Below are positions 18,306-27,594 of a stretch of 64,000 nt of DNA, one piece after another. Below the pieces are notes generated by a model. The model was not told the origin of the DNA. It searched no databases and worked only from the letters and a program-made list of their open reading frames with translations. A program made the position numbers and the translations under genes. Where the stretch lies: positions 62,001 to 126,000 of the forward strand of contig CAIYYN010000054.1 of the NCBI GenBank assembly GCA_903930435.1. Direction: 5' to 3'. The stretch comes from an uncultured Hyphomicrobiales bacterium. Lineage in GTDB: Bacteria; Pseudomonadota; Alphaproteobacteria; Rhizobiales; Ancalomicrobiaceae. Within the stretch, counting starts at the first letter, position 1, and each line of letters opens with the position of its first letter.

Positions 18306-18608
18306 CTAGCGAATTGGATGATGAACGGTCACGAGCTTCGTACCATCCGGGAAAGTTGCCTCGACCTGGATGTCGTGGATCATCTCGGCGATGCCCGGCA
18401 TGCACTGGTCACGACGAATGACATGCGCGCCTGCCTCCATCAGATCAGCGACGGTCCGACCATCGCGCGCCCCTTCGACCACAAAATCTGTAATCAAAGC
18501 AATCGCTTCGGGATGATTGAGCTTGACGCCCCGTTCAAGCCGCTTGCGCGCCACGATCGCGGCCATCGCGATCAAAAGCTTGTCCTTTTCGCGCGGTGTC
18601 AGATTCAT
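18306..18608 (-). CDS. ureA: Urease gamma subunit
   Basis: A 100-residue gamma subunit beginning [17 protein letters not shown], with [10 protein letters not shown] and the conserved [27 protein letters not shown] end. ATG at 18608 has GAGGGA upstream. It lies 32 bases behind ureD and 11 before ureB, within one transcription unit. Confidence 0.97.
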   Translation of the reverse strand: MNLTPREKDKLLIAMAAIVARKRLERGVKLNHPEAIALITDFVVEGARDGRTVADLMEAGAHVIRRDQCMPGIAEMIHDIQVEATFPDGTKLVTVHHPIR

Positions 18609-18640
18609 GCGTTCGTCCCTCTGCGATCACTTGCATATCT

Positions 18641-19531
18641 TTATATGTACCACGGACGCGGCAGATCCCGCCCCCGAAATTCCTGCAACACATGCACCAG
18701 ATCCCCGCGCAGATCCCGCGCCGAGGTCGATATCATCCGTGCCACGAGCAGCCCGTTCCAGCTGCTTGCCCCGGCTTCCGAGCTTACGGTTTCGAATATG
18801 TCGCGCAAGTCCGAAAGCCGCATTTCCGCATCAGGAGCAGCAAGCAAGATTGTGGCCATCGCCGTTGCTCCGGCCCCGGTCGCCGTTCCGGCCATGATCT
18901 CGACGGCGTCACCATAGCCGTTCATCTCTGGACGCGATGACCCTACCTTGAAGCTGTCGGCATAAATCAGCTTACCGTTCCGCCGGACGCGCCAGTGGTC
19001 TGCCAAAGCGCACTGGCGCACCGTTTCACCCATGGCCGAGCGCCCAAATACGGTCGTTTCCAACATCAAAAGCGCAGCATTTTCAGCCAGATCGACGGAA
19101 ATCCGCCGCAAGAGTCGGGACCTGTCGAAAAGAATGGTTTCTTGCGGCAACCATTCCGCTTTCGCATCGGCACCTAAAACCAATTGTGTCTCGATGACGC
19201 CCGCTGCCTGGTCACTGGCCCGATAGATCCGTTCGGCGGCCTGGCTCGTCGCCGTTGCGCGCGTCCCCGCGCCCCAGTCGACGCGGGATTGCAGGAGATC
19301 ACCGCCCGTCACACCACCCGCCGTGTTGAGGAAGACCGCAACCGGCTGATCACCATGGGTTTTTGGCAAGCGGATCTTGGCCTGCCCCTCCTGGTAGAGG
19401 CGGTCCAGCCGGGTCATACCGTCGTCAAGGCGGAACGTCACTTCAGCCCTGCCGAAGGCGCGCTGCATCGGAGCCGGACGGGCATCGGGTCCATCAACGG
19501 ACAGCAAATGATCGACTTTCAGTCCTTGCAT
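18641..19531 (-). CDS. ureD: Urease accessory protein UreD
   Basis: About 296 residues from the ATG at 19531. UreD is the scaffold that binds apo-urease and, with UreF and UreG, guides nickel and carbon dioxide into the active site. Signatures are FLNTAGGVTGGD, TATSQAAERIYRA, EWLPQETILFDRS and the C-terminal RDLPRPW. It is the first gene of the unit ureD-ureA-ureB-lprI-ureC-MFS. The start is uncertain because no strong ribosome binding site is seen; ATG 19468 would remove 21 residues. Confidence 0.93.
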   Translation of the reverse strand: MQGLKVDHLLSVDGPDARPAPMQRAFGRAEVTFRLDDGMTRLDRLYQEGQAKIRLPKTHGDQPVAVFLNTAGGVTGGDLLQSRVDWGAGTRATATSQAAERIYRASDQAAGVIETQLVLGADAKAEWLPQETILFDRSRLLRRISVDLAENAALLMLETTVFGRSAMGETVRQCALADHWRVRRNGKLIYADSFKVGSSRPEMNGYGDAVEIMAGTATGAGATAMATILLAAPDAEMRLSDLRDIFETVSSEAGASSWNGLLVARMISTSARDLRGDLVHVLQEFRGRDLPRPWYI

Positions 19532-19929
19532 TCGGAGAAACCCGGTTGAAAACCCGATCAGGCCAGACAGCCAAGCGGCCCGTTCAATCCCTTGGCCACA
19601 TTGCCGACCCAATGTTCCGCATTGTGGCGGCGAAGATGATCACAGCGCCGCAATTCCCGACAGCCCATTCTTTAGGCAATTGCCACAGAAGCGAGCCCGA
19701 AGACTGCATGGGAACTTGCGGCCTTTCACCAAAATCCGTGATCGCGCTCAATAAAGACGCTATCGGATCAACTCTGTCCCTTTGCGCTTGGCCGCAAATC
19801 GTCTATTCGAGGAAGAAGCCAAGAGGTGGATCGCCGGTGCCGATGATCAGCGACGAACGTATCAAGAAGCGATCTGCCTCGACCGGTTCAGGGTCCTCGG
19901 GCGTCTCCGAAAGCAGGCTTGGGTCCTGG
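19532..19929. other. Divergent intergenic region between ureD and dacF
   Basis: About 400 bases that must hold the promoters for the urease unit (minus strand) and for dacF (plus strand). The dacF frame stays open through it, but the residues show no family likeness and the signal peptide begins only at 19930. I see no terminator, repeat or recognisable operator. Confidence 0.5.
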
Positions 19930-21543
19930 ATGAAACGTGTCAAAAACCTCTTTCGTACAATAGCTTGCGTCACTTTTCTTGGCGCGGTGACTGCCCCGGC
20001 CATGGCGGAGACCGGTGCCTACATTGTCTTCGATGCCGCATCTGGTGAGATTTTCGCCCGGCATAATGCCGATCAGGCCTGGTATCCGGCCTCCATCACC
20101 AAGCTGATGACGGCCTATGTCACCTTCCAGATGATCAAGTCCGGGCGGCTGACCCTGAATTCGCCGGTTGTCATGAGTGCCAGGGCGGCATCCCAGCCGC
20201 CGAGCAAGATGGGGTTTCCGGTCGGCACGGTCGTGACGATCGATAACGCCCTGAAAATGATTATGGTGAAGTCTGCCAATGACATGGCCTGGGCCTTGGG
20301 TGAATCGGTCGGCGGATCGAAGGATGCGTTCGTCGCGCTGATGAATGACTATGCCCGCCGTATTGGCATGACCGGGACCGTGTGGGACAATCCGAACGGC
20401 TTGCCAGATCCCAACCAGATGACGACCGCCCATGACATGGGACTGCTGGCCCGAGCGCTGCTGCGCGAGTTCCCCGAGTATGATTTTTACTACCGGCTAC
20501 CCGGCATTCAGCTCGGCAATCGAATCATCCGCAACCACAATCACCTGATGGACCATTATCCCGGCACCGATGGCATGAAGACCGGGTATATTTGCGCGTC
20601 AGGCTATAACGTGGTTGCATCCGCGACGCGCAATGGTCATCGCATGATTGCCGTCATTCTGGGATCACATGGTGCAAGACCCCGCGCAGAACTTGCCGCA
20701 GATCTCTTCAATCATGCCTTTGAACGAGTGACATCGCCGCCGCTCTTTGCATTTGGCGCAACAGCTGAAAATCTGGACCATTACCAGTTCGGACCGGAAG
20801 CCGGGCAACCGGTTCGCGATATACACGCTGAGATTTGTGGTGGAAAACGCGATACCGGCTCAGACGAATCGCTGGACGAAACTGCGGAAACTGCTGCCTC
20901 TGGCGCGAACAGCAATCATCCCGGAAATCTTGTTCCACCGGGGGCACAACACGTCGCCCGAGCCGAACTGCTGTCACCGCATTTTGACATTGGTCCGCCG
21001 GTTAAAGTCTGGCTGGGCGGGGCAGATTCGCTCTCGGCTGGTGGCGCGGCAACTGTCGGAATGCCAGTGCAAGCACCCCAACAACAGCCTGTTCAGACCG
21101 CCCCCATCGTATTGGCACCGAAGCGCACAACTGCGGTTCCTGCTGCCCCTCGCGTGCGTGCGCCCGGTGCGATCATGCCTCTGCCTGCGGCAACTGTCGG
21201 ACCCACCGCCCAACCCGCTCCAGTCCCTGCCCCCGGTGACCAGATTGTCGATCAATCCCCGCCGGTCGCCAAGCCCGAGACCCCGCCTAACCGTCCCGCC
21301 AGTCTGGTGCCGCAACCCGAAGGCACGACGGACACGGCTGCGCCAGCCGAGCCGAGAGCCTCGTCAAACGTACGCGCAGCAACCCTGCCGCAGCCACCCG
21401 CCACCCGAAAGACCGCTGGCCTGCCGACACCACCTGCGCGGCCTCAGTCGACCGGGGCGTCCGAGGCAAAGTCCCCGGCCAAGCCTGCCAAGCCCAGGAA
21501 AAAGCCCGTCAAACCCGATCCGGAGACGTCGCCAAGCCAATGA
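19930..21543 (+). CDS. dacF: D-alanyl-D-alanine carboxypeptidase with Pro-rich C-terminal tail
   Basis: A 537-residue exported low-molecular-weight penicillin-binding protein (S11 family) that trims pentapeptide stems of peptidoglycan. A signal peptide (residues 1-27) precedes the catalytic domain, with SITK (Ser55, Lys58), SAN (Ser115) and KTG (Lys217). After about residue 280 the protein becomes low-complexity, rich in Pro, Ala and Thr, ending in Lys/Pro repeats; no standard PBP5 C-terminal anchor is seen. The ATG at 19930 begins the signal peptide; ATG 19843 is an in-frame alternative. Its stop overlaps the CobW start (ATGA). Confidence 0.9.
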   Translation: MKRVKNLFRTIACVTFLGAVTAPAMAETGAYIVFDAASGEIFARHNADQAWYPASITKLMTAYVTFQMIKSGRLTLNSPVVMSARAASQPPSKMGFPVGTVVTIDNALKMIMVKSANDMAWALGESVGGSKDAFVALMNDYARRIGMTGTVWDNPNGLPDPNQMTTAHDMGLLARALLREFPEYDFYYRLPGIQLGNRIIRNHNHLMDHYPGTDGMKTGYICASGYNVVASATRNGHRMIAVILGSHGARPRAELAADLFNHAFERVTSPPLFAFGATAENLDHYQFGPEAGQPVRDIHAEICGGKRDTGSDESLDETAETAASGANSNHPGNLVPPGAQHVARAELLSPHFDIGPPVKVWLGGADSLSAGGAATVGMPVQAPQQQPVQTAPIVLAPKRTTAVPAAPRVRAPGAIMPLPAATVGPTAQPAPVPAPGDQIVDQSPPVAKPETPPNRPASLVPQPEGTTDTAAPAEPRASSNVRAATLPQPPATRKTAGLPTPPARPQSTGASEAKSPAKPAKPRKKPVKPDPETSPSQ

Positions 21544-22784
21544 CCGATGGACCTCTGAACCCGATCCCGGTCACCGTGATCACCGGCTTTCTGGGCGCTG
21601 GCAAGACAACGCTGCTCAACCGGCTGCTGCCAGACCCGGCGATGGCGGATACCGCTGTTATCATTAACGAATTTGGCGAAATCGGCATTGACCACATGCT
21701 GGTTGAACGGGCAGACGACGGGATTGTGGAGCTGTCGTCCGGCTGTCTTTGCTGTACGATCCGGGGTGATCTCGTCGCCACGCTGGAAGATCTCGTCGCG
21801 CGCGCCGACGATGGCCGCATCGCCCGTCTGGCGCGGGTGGTGATCGAGACGACCGGGCTCGCGGACCCTGCGCCCATTCTGCACACCATCATGCGCCAGC
21901 CCTATCTTCTTCAGCGCTATCGTCTTGATGGTGTTGTGACTTTGGTTGACGCGGTCAATGGCGACGCAACACTGGATGCCCAGCCCGAGGCGGTCAAGCA
22001 GGCAGCAATCGCCGATCGGCTGGTGCTGACCAAGACGGACCTCTGTTTAGATCCAGAGCGTCAGGCAACGCTTTCCCGGCTCGTCCTGCGGCTGCATGAC
22101 CTCAACCCAGGGGCACAGATTCTGGATGCCGCCAACGGCGAGGCAACACCGACAGCCTTGCTGGAAGCAGGGCTCTGGAACCCGGCGGCAAAGCAGATTG
22201 ATGTCGCACGCTGGCTGGCCGAAGAAGCGCTCAGAGACCGCGAGGCCGAGCGGCACAGGCTGGAAAAGCGATTTGGACTCAATCTGTTGGCGACCGATCA
22301 GGCATCAACCGACATTTGTGTTCCGCATGCCCATGGTGCAGGAGTACCGGGACACCTCACGCATGGCGACGATGGTCACCATCACGACCGTAACCGGCAT
22401 GACGCGCATATCCGCGCCTTTTGCCTGACAACCGACAAGCCGGTTTCCATTGCGACCATCGACCTGTTTATGGAACTACTGCGTTCGGCTCATGGCCCCA
22501 AGCTATTGCGAATGAAGGGGATTGTTCAACTGGTTGAAGACGCGGAACGCCCGCTGGTCCTGCACGCCGTTCAACACGTCTTGCATCCACCCGCCCGCCT
22601 GCCGCGTTGGCCGGATAGCGATCACCGAACCAGGCTGGTCTTCATCACACGGGATCTTGATGAGGGATTTGTCAGCCGGATGTTCTCGGCATTTATGGGC
22701 GAACCGGTGATCGACACCCCGGACCGGGCCGCCGTTGAAGACAATCCGCTCAGCATTTCAGGCTTTTCCGGTCGGTTCACCTGA
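21540..22784 (+). CDS. CobW/COG0523 family metal-binding GTPase
   Basis: A 414-residue G3E-type GTPase. The P-loop is TGFLGAGKTT (Lys22), the metal-binding CXCC motif is Cys69, Cys71 and Cys72 in SGCLCCT, and TKTD gives guanine specificity. A His/Asp-rich stretch between the GTPase and the C-terminal CobW domain (HAHGAGVPGHLTHGDDGHHH, about residues 263-282) can bind zinc, cobalt or nickel. Members deliver metals to client enzymes; the client is unknown. It overlaps dacF by ATGA. Because it sits near a urease lacking ureG, nickel delivery could be imagined, but the sequence is CobW-like, not UreG-like. It overlaps the opposite-strand TusA-like gene by 27 bases. Confidence 0.9.
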   Translation: MTDGPLNPIPVTVITGFLGAGKTTLLNRLLPDPAMADTAVIINEFGEIGIDHMLVERADDGIVELSSGCLCCTIRGDLVATLEDLVARADDGRIARLARVVIETTGLADPAPILHTIMRQPYLLQRYRLDGVVTLVDAVNGDATLDAQPEAVKQAAIADRLVLTKTDLCLDPERQATLSRLVLRLHDLNPGAQILDAANGEATPTALLEAGLWNPAAKQIDVARWLAEEALRDREAERHRLEKRFGLNLLATDQASTDICVPHAHGAGVPGHLTHGDDGHHHDRNRHDAHIRAFCLTTDKPVSIATIDLFMELLRSAHGPKLLRMKGIVQLVEDAERPLVLHAVQHVLHPPARLPRWPDSDHRTRLVFITRDLDEGFVSRMFSAFMGEPVIDTPDRAAVEDNPLSISGFSGRFT

Positions 22785-23009
22785 TCTGGCCCGAATGACA
22801 AATTCCAGCGTCCGCTCATCGATGCGCTCACTCGACAGGAGGGCATGTCCATCCTCGTGACACATATGCGGAATATCAATCGCCGACATGGGATCGGTCG
22901 AAGTCACCCTGATTTCCGCGCCCGCCCCCATCTGCGCCAACGCCTTGCGCGTTCGCAGCACCGGCAACGGACATTTCAAGCCGCGCAAGTCAAGGGTTCG
23001 AGATGTCAT
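22758..23009 (-). CDS. TusA/SirA-like sulfur carrier protein
   Basis: An 83-residue protein with the TusA signature LDLRGLKCPLPVLRTRKAL, Cys13 being the persulfide-carrying residue. TusA-type proteins relay sulfur for tRNA thiolation, molybdenum cofactor or other sulfur transfers. The ATG at 23009 starts at the family's normal N-terminus. The gene is tail-to-tail with cobW and overlaps it by 27 bases. A short C-terminal segment ARSGEPTGKA follows the domain. Confidence 0.88.
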   Translation of the reverse strand: MTSRTLDLRGLKCPLPVLRTRKALAQMGAGAEIRVTSTDPMSAIDIPHMCHEDGHALLSSERIDERTLEFVIRARSGEPTGKA

Positions 23010-23131
23010 TGCCGATCTGCCATTTTGATATTTCCAGATCAGGACCTGTCCAAACGTCCTGCCTAAACCGAACTGAAAGCATATTGGCTCTATCATCGCG
23101 TAATTTCTGTTTTTGATCAAAGGCCCATCAC

Positions 23132-24631
23132 ATGTTTCCGACGCCAAAGCCGCTTCTCGTCCCCAATACCTATGCCTATGAATCCGAGCCGATGGTCAAG
23201 CCAACCGGCTTCCGCGAATATGATGCCCGCTGGCTTTTTGGCAAGGAAATCAACCTGATGGGCGTTCAGGCGCTCGGCATGGGGCTTGGCACGCTGCTGG
23301 GAGAGCTTGGCAAGCCACGCGAGATCGTCACGGGACATGACTTCCGTGGTTATTCGGCGTCGATCAAGCTGGCGCTGGTGACAGGCCTGATGGCGGCGGG
23401 TTGCAAGGTGCACGACATCGGGCTGGCAGTCACGCCGATGGCCTATTTCGCGCAATTTGATCTGGATGTCGTGGCCTGCGCGATGGTGACCGCTTCGCAC
23501 AACGAGAACGGCTGGACCGGCGTCAAGATGGGTTGTCAGCGGCCCCTGACCTTTGGACCCGATGAAATGGGTCGGCTGAAGGAGATCGTGCTGGCGGCAA
23601 AGTTCGATCTCATCAGGGGCGGCTCCTATCAGTTCGTGCCGGGATTTGCCGAGCGCTATATGGCGGATCTCACCAATCGCCCGAAATTGAAGAACAGGAT
23701 CAAGGCCGTCGTCGCCTGCGGGAATGGCACGGCGGGTGCCTTCGCGCCGAAGGTGCTGGAGGCGCTTGGCGTCGACGTCATCCCGCTTGACGTCGAGCTC
23801 GACCATACATTCCCGCGTTACAATCCGAACCCGGAAGACATGGAGATGCTGCACGCGATCCGCGACGAGGTGCTGCGGACGGGAGCCGACGTCGGCCTCG
23901 GATTCGATGGCGACGGCGACCGCTGCGGCGTCATCGACAACGAGGGCCACGAGATTTTCGCGGATAAGGTCGGCGTCATGCTGGCCCGCGACATCTCAAG
24001 CCTGCAACCGGGCGCAACCTTCGTCGTCGACGTCAAATCAACAGGCCTGTTTGCCAGCGATCCCGTGCTGATCGCCAATGGCGTCAAGACCGACTACTGG
24101 AAAACCGGCCATTCCTACATCAAGCGGCGCGTCAATGAGTTGAATGCCGTCGCAGGATTCGAGAAGTCGGGCCATTATTTCTTCAACACGCCGATCGGAC
24201 GCGGCTATGACGATGGCCTTGTCTCAGCCATCGCCATTCTCGACATGCTCGACCGCAATCCCGCCAAGTCCATGGCCGATCTCAAGAATGCGCTGCCCAA
24301 GACATGGGGTTCGCCGACGATGTCGCCGCATTGCGCCGACGAGGTCAAATATGGCGTTGTTGCCAGGGTGATCGAGCGGTTCAAGGAGATCCATGCCAGG
24401 GGCGAGCTTGTTGCGGGCCAACCCATCGTCGATCTCGTGACCGTCAATGGCGTCCGGATCACGACAACCGACGGCACCTGGGGACTGGTTCGCGCCTCAT
24501 CCAATACGCCACAACTCGTCGTCGTCATTGAAAGCCCGGTTTCGGAAGCCCGGCTGCACGAGATGTTCAAGGCGGTCGATGCGGTATTGCGGGAGAACCC
24601 GGAGGTCGGGGCGTATAATCAGACGATATGA
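23132..24631 (+). CDS. Phosphomannomutase/phosphoglucomutase
   Basis: A 499-residue alpha-D-phosphohexomutase that interconverts mannose (or glucose) 6- and 1-phosphates for surface polysaccharide and glycan synthesis. The catalytic serine loop is VTASHNENGWTGVKMG, the metal-binding loop GFDGDGDRCGV, the sugar-specificity loop region GFEKSGHYFF and the phosphate-binding site RASSNTPQL. Length and motifs match ManB/AlgC-type enzymes; the preferred hexose cannot be told. It stands alone, followed by a palindromic intergenic repeat and the convergent ecm gene. Confidence 0.92.
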   Translation: MFPTPKPLLVPNTYAYESEPMVKPTGFREYDARWLFGKEINLMGVQALGMGLGTLLGELGKPREIVTGHDFRGYSASIKLALVTGLMAAGCKVHDIGLAVTPMAYFAQFDLDVVACAMVTASHNENGWTGVKMGCQRPLTFGPDEMGRLKEIVLAAKFDLIRGGSYQFVPGFAERYMADLTNRPKLKNRIKAVVACGNGTAGAFAPKVLEALGVDVIPLDVELDHTFPRYNPNPEDMEMLHAIRDEVLRTGADVGLGFDGDGDRCGVIDNEGHEIFADKVGVMLARDISSLQPGATFVVDVKSTGLFASDPVLIANGVKTDYWKTGHSYIKRRVNELNAVAGFEKSGHYFFNTPIGRGYDDGLVSAIAILDMLDRNPAKSMADLKNALPKTWGSPTMSPHCADEVKYGVVARVIERFKEIHARGELVAGQPIVDLVTVNGVRITTTDGTWGLVRASSNTPQLVVVIESPVSEARLHEMFKAVDAVLRENPEVGAYNQTI

Positions 24632-24673
24632 ACACGTTTCGCAGAGCAAACTGAAGCGGGCTTTGGCGGCTGG

Positions 24674-24727
24674 CTAACCCCTCTCCCGCCCTGTCGGGCA
24701 CCCTCTCCCACAAGGGGAGAGGGGCTA
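24674..24727. repeat. Palindromic intergenic repeat
   Basis: CCCCTCTCCC and GGGGAGAGGGG form a stem around an inner small hairpin (GCCCTGTCGGGC). It lies between convergent genes and shares the CCC/TCTCCC(C/G)CAAGGGGAGA core with elements at 28902-29022 and 32731-32800. It looks like the family of short palindromic repeats scattered in Hyphomicrobiales intergenic DNA, and may also stop transcription from both sides. Confidence 0.75.
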
Positions 24728-24783
24728 AAACGCAAGCAATCAGGATAATCGGTTGACGTCTGGTCCCGGCTTACTGAGCGACG

Positions 24784-26751
24784 TCAGTTCCGTTCCCCCA
24801 CGATCCTGACGAGATCGGCCATGATATCGGTGAGTTGGAAGTTCTTCGGCGTATAGACAGCCGCGACACCCAAAGCTTTCAGTTGACGTTCGTCTTCGGG
24901 CGGGATGATGCCGCCAACCACGACGGGAATATCCTCAAGGCCGGATGCCTTCAGACGAGCCATGACATCGCCGACGAGGGCGAGATGCGAGCCGGACAGG
25001 ATTGATAGGCCGATCACATGGACGCCTTCCTCCAATGCGGCATTGACGATCTGGGCAGGTGTCAGGCGGATCCCCTCGTAGACGACTTCCATGCCGCAAT
25101 CGCGGGCGCGGACCGCGATCTGTTCAGCGCCATTCGAATGACCATCGAGACCAGGCTTGCCGACCAGGAATTTCAACCGCCGACCAAGCTTTTTTGAGAC
25201 TGCTTCGACGGCGGCGCGGACGGCGGCGAGATCCCCGCCGGTATCGCGCTGCGCGCGGCCCACGCCAGTCGGCGCACGATATTCACCGAAGACGGACCGA
25301 AGCGCTTCGCCCCATTCGCCTGTCGTCACCCCCGCCTTGGCGGCAGCAATCGAGGGCTCCATGATGTTGCGGCCTTCAGAGGCTGCGGATTTCAGCTGTG
25401 CAATGCATTCTGCAACTGCCCTTGCATCACGTGATGCGCGCCATGCATGCAAGCGTTCGATAGCCTCGGCCTCGACATGCTCCGGCACAGTCAGGATCGA
25501 CCCATCACCACCGGTCAGCGGTGAGGGTTCAGTCTCGCGGAACCGGTTCACGCCGATGACGGTGGAGGCACCGGCCTCGATGCCCTCAAGACGCCTGGTG
25601 TTCGATTCCACCAGTTTCTGCTTCATGTAGCTGGATTCAACGGCCGCGATGGCCCCACCCATGGCATCGATACGCGCCAGTTCTTCACGCGCCTCGGCGC
25701 AGAGTTCAGAAACCTTGGCTTCGATTTCGTGGCTGCCGTCGAAGATGTCGCCGAATTCCAGCAGATCGGACTCGTAAGCCAGGATCTGCTGCATGCGCAG
25801 CGACCATTGCTGATCCCACGGACGCGGCAGACCGAGGGCTTCGTTCCAGGCGGGCAATTGCACGGCACGGGCGCGGGCGTCTTTGGAGAGCGTGACCGCC
25901 AGCATTTCGATGAGGATGCGATAGACGTTGTTTTCCGGCTGGCTTTCGGTCAACCCGAGCGAATTCACCTGCACGCCATAGCGGAACCGACGATGTCTCG
26001 GGTCCGTCACACCGTAGCGATCCCGGGTGATTTCATCCCAGAGGCGATTGAAGGCGCGCATCTTGCAGATTTCGGTGATGAACCGCATGCCAGCGTTTAC
26101 GAAGAAAGAGATCCGGCTGACGGCCTCGCCAAATTCTGCTTCGGGCACGGCCTTCGACGCTCGCATGGCATCAAGCACCGCGATAGCGGTCGCGAGCGCA
26201 AAGGCGAGTTCCTGCACCGGCGTCGCGCCCGCTTCCTGCAGATGATAGGAACAGACATTCATCGGATTCCACTTCGGCATGGCCGAATAGGTCCAAGCGA
26301 TGACGTCGTTGGTCAGCCGCAATGAGGGTGCCGGCGGAAAGACATAGGTTCCGCGCGACAGATATTCCTTGATGATGTCGTTCTGGGTCGTGCCCGCGAG
26401 TGCGGCACGGTCCGCGCCTTGCTCGTCCGCCGCCGCCACATAGAGCGCCAGCAGCCAGGGTGCCGTCGCATTGATGGTCATCGAGGTATTCATGCGTTCC
26501 AGCGGGATGTCCTGAAACAGGGTCCGCATATCGCCGAGATGGGCGACGGGCACGCCTACCTTGCCGACCTCACCGCGCGACAGGGGATGATCGGGATCAT
26601 ATCCGGTCTGGGTCGGCAGATCGAAGGCGACCGAAAGACCGGTCTGTCCCTTCGCCAGGTTCGAGCGATAGAGCGCGTTGGAGGCCGCAGCAGTCGAGTG
26701 GCCCGCATAAGTGCGGAAGATCCAGGGCTTGTCTGGCGTAGCGAGCGGCAT
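24784..26751 (-). CDS. ecm: (2R)-ethylmalonyl-CoA mutase (MeaA-type)
   Basis: A 655-residue adenosylcobalamin-dependent mutase converting ethylmalonyl-CoA to methylsuccinyl-CoA in the ethylmalonyl-CoA pathway for acetyl-CoA assimilation. SVAFDLPTQTGYDPDH and SMTINATAPWLLALYVAAADEQG belong to the catalytic barrel, and the B12-binding domain carries DGHSNGAEQ near residue 530 with the GGIIPPEDE end. It is shorter than the methylmalonyl-CoA mutase large subunit (about 720 residues) and is paired with ccr, which supports Ecm over Mcm. ATG at 26751. Confidence 0.93.
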   Translation of the reverse strand: MPLATPDKPWIFRTYAGHSTAAASNALYRSNLAKGQTGLSVAFDLPTQTGYDPDHPLSRGEVGKVGVPVAHLGDMRTLFQDIPLERMNTSMTINATAPWLLALYVAAADEQGADRAALAGTTQNDIIKEYLSRGTYVFPPAPSLRLTNDVIAWTYSAMPKWNPMNVCSYHLQEAGATPVQELAFALATAIAVLDAMRASKAVPEAEFGEAVSRISFFVNAGMRFITEICKMRAFNRLWDEITRDRYGVTDPRHRRFRYGVQVNSLGLTESQPENNVYRILIEMLAVTLSKDARARAVQLPAWNEALGLPRPWDQQWSLRMQQILAYESDLLEFGDIFDGSHEIEAKVSELCAEAREELARIDAMGGAIAAVESSYMKQKLVESNTRRLEGIEAGASTVIGVNRFRETEPSPLTGGDGSILTVPEHVEAEAIERLHAWRASRDARAVAECIAQLKSAASEGRNIMEPSIAAAKAGVTTGEWGEALRSVFGEYRAPTGVGRAQRDTGGDLAAVRAAVEAVSKKLGRRLKFLVGKPGLDGHSNGAEQIAVRARDCGMEVVYEGIRLTPAQIVNAALEEGVHVIGLSILSGSHLALVGDVMARLKASGLEDIPVVVGGIIPPEDERQLKALGVAAVYTPKNFQLTDIMADLVRIVGERN

Positions 26752-26919
26752 CAGGCAGTCTCCGGCACAGGGAACGGTAGCTGCTAGCCTTCGCCATCCC
26801 TGCCGTTTACGTCAAGAGGCCAGGCATGGGCCAATGGTCTCATTTGGCTCGGACATACCCTGAGGGGCCAGACAATCAGTCAACATGACCAACCATCATC
26901 GCGCATGTTGCGCGTGCTC

Positions 26920-27225
26920 TCACGCTTTCCGGACCAACCGCCGGACAATCGACGCCACGAGAAATAACAGCGTCGCGGTGATGATCGAACCAAACGCATA
27001 AATATGCGGCGATTGATACATTGGCGGAATCTTGTGCTGCCGGATGGCCCAATCTGTCAGTTGCAGGCCCAGATAGGCACCGCCTTCGGCGATGATCAAC
27101 GTCTTGAACAGACCAAAACCACGCTTGCCTAAAATCGCATCTATAGCCCAGGAGGATCCCAAACTGACCACCCCAATCGCCAGCATGAGGAAAGCCCATG
27201 ATTCCGTCGTCAGATCGTCAAACAT
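26920..27225 (-). CDS. Small three-helix membrane protein
   Basis: A 101-residue protein starting at ATG 27225 with GCGAGA upstream. Three hydrophobic segments are visible: AFLMLAIGVVSLGSSWAIDAI, LFKTLIIAEGGAYLGLQL and YAFGSIITATLLFLVASIV, with a basic end RRLVRKA. The Gly-rich turn GKRGFGLFKTL between helices 1 and 2 recalls GlsB/YeaQ-type (transglycosylase-associated) membrane proteins, but the match is loose. It lies between ecm and ccr, transcribed with ecm; no role in that pathway is implied by the sequence. Confidence 0.65.
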   Translation of the reverse strand: MFDDLTTESWAFLMLAIGVVSLGSSWAIDAILGKRGFGLFKTLIIAEGGAYLGLQLTDWAIRQHKIPPMYQSPHIYAFGSIITATLLFLVASIVRRLVRKA

Positions 27226-27594
27226 TGTTTTCTCGCAACTCTGGAGCACCAATCTTGCACGAAACCGGTTTAAAATCGCTTATTTTGCATGCTTCAATTT
27301 TGTGCATGTATTGAGGGAGCATGTGCCGACGCGATGAGCGGTCCAGCCATTCCACACTCAGTCCTTCGCAAAACCGCTCTTTGGTCGAATAGATTCGAGA
27401 CGGAAAGACTGGCTTAATGCGATGTACCATTGCTGGCGTCGCGCTCTTGACGAATGATCGGTGCTTGCACCGCCAGTAAGGCCGTAAACCAGAGCAATCC
27501 GCTTGACGTAAATAACAAGTGCAAATAGTGGCTGATGGACCGGGCTACATCCATCAATCGTCAAGATCGCATCGCGTGTTGAAGGAGAGGAATG
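27226..27594. other. Intergenic region upstream of ccr
   Basis: About 370 bases between divergent genes. It should contain the ccr promoter; a very strong ribosome binding site (AAGGAGAGG) occupies its last bases. The part near 27250-27310 is relatively AT-rich. I recognise no operator, terminator or small gene here. Confidence 0.5.
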
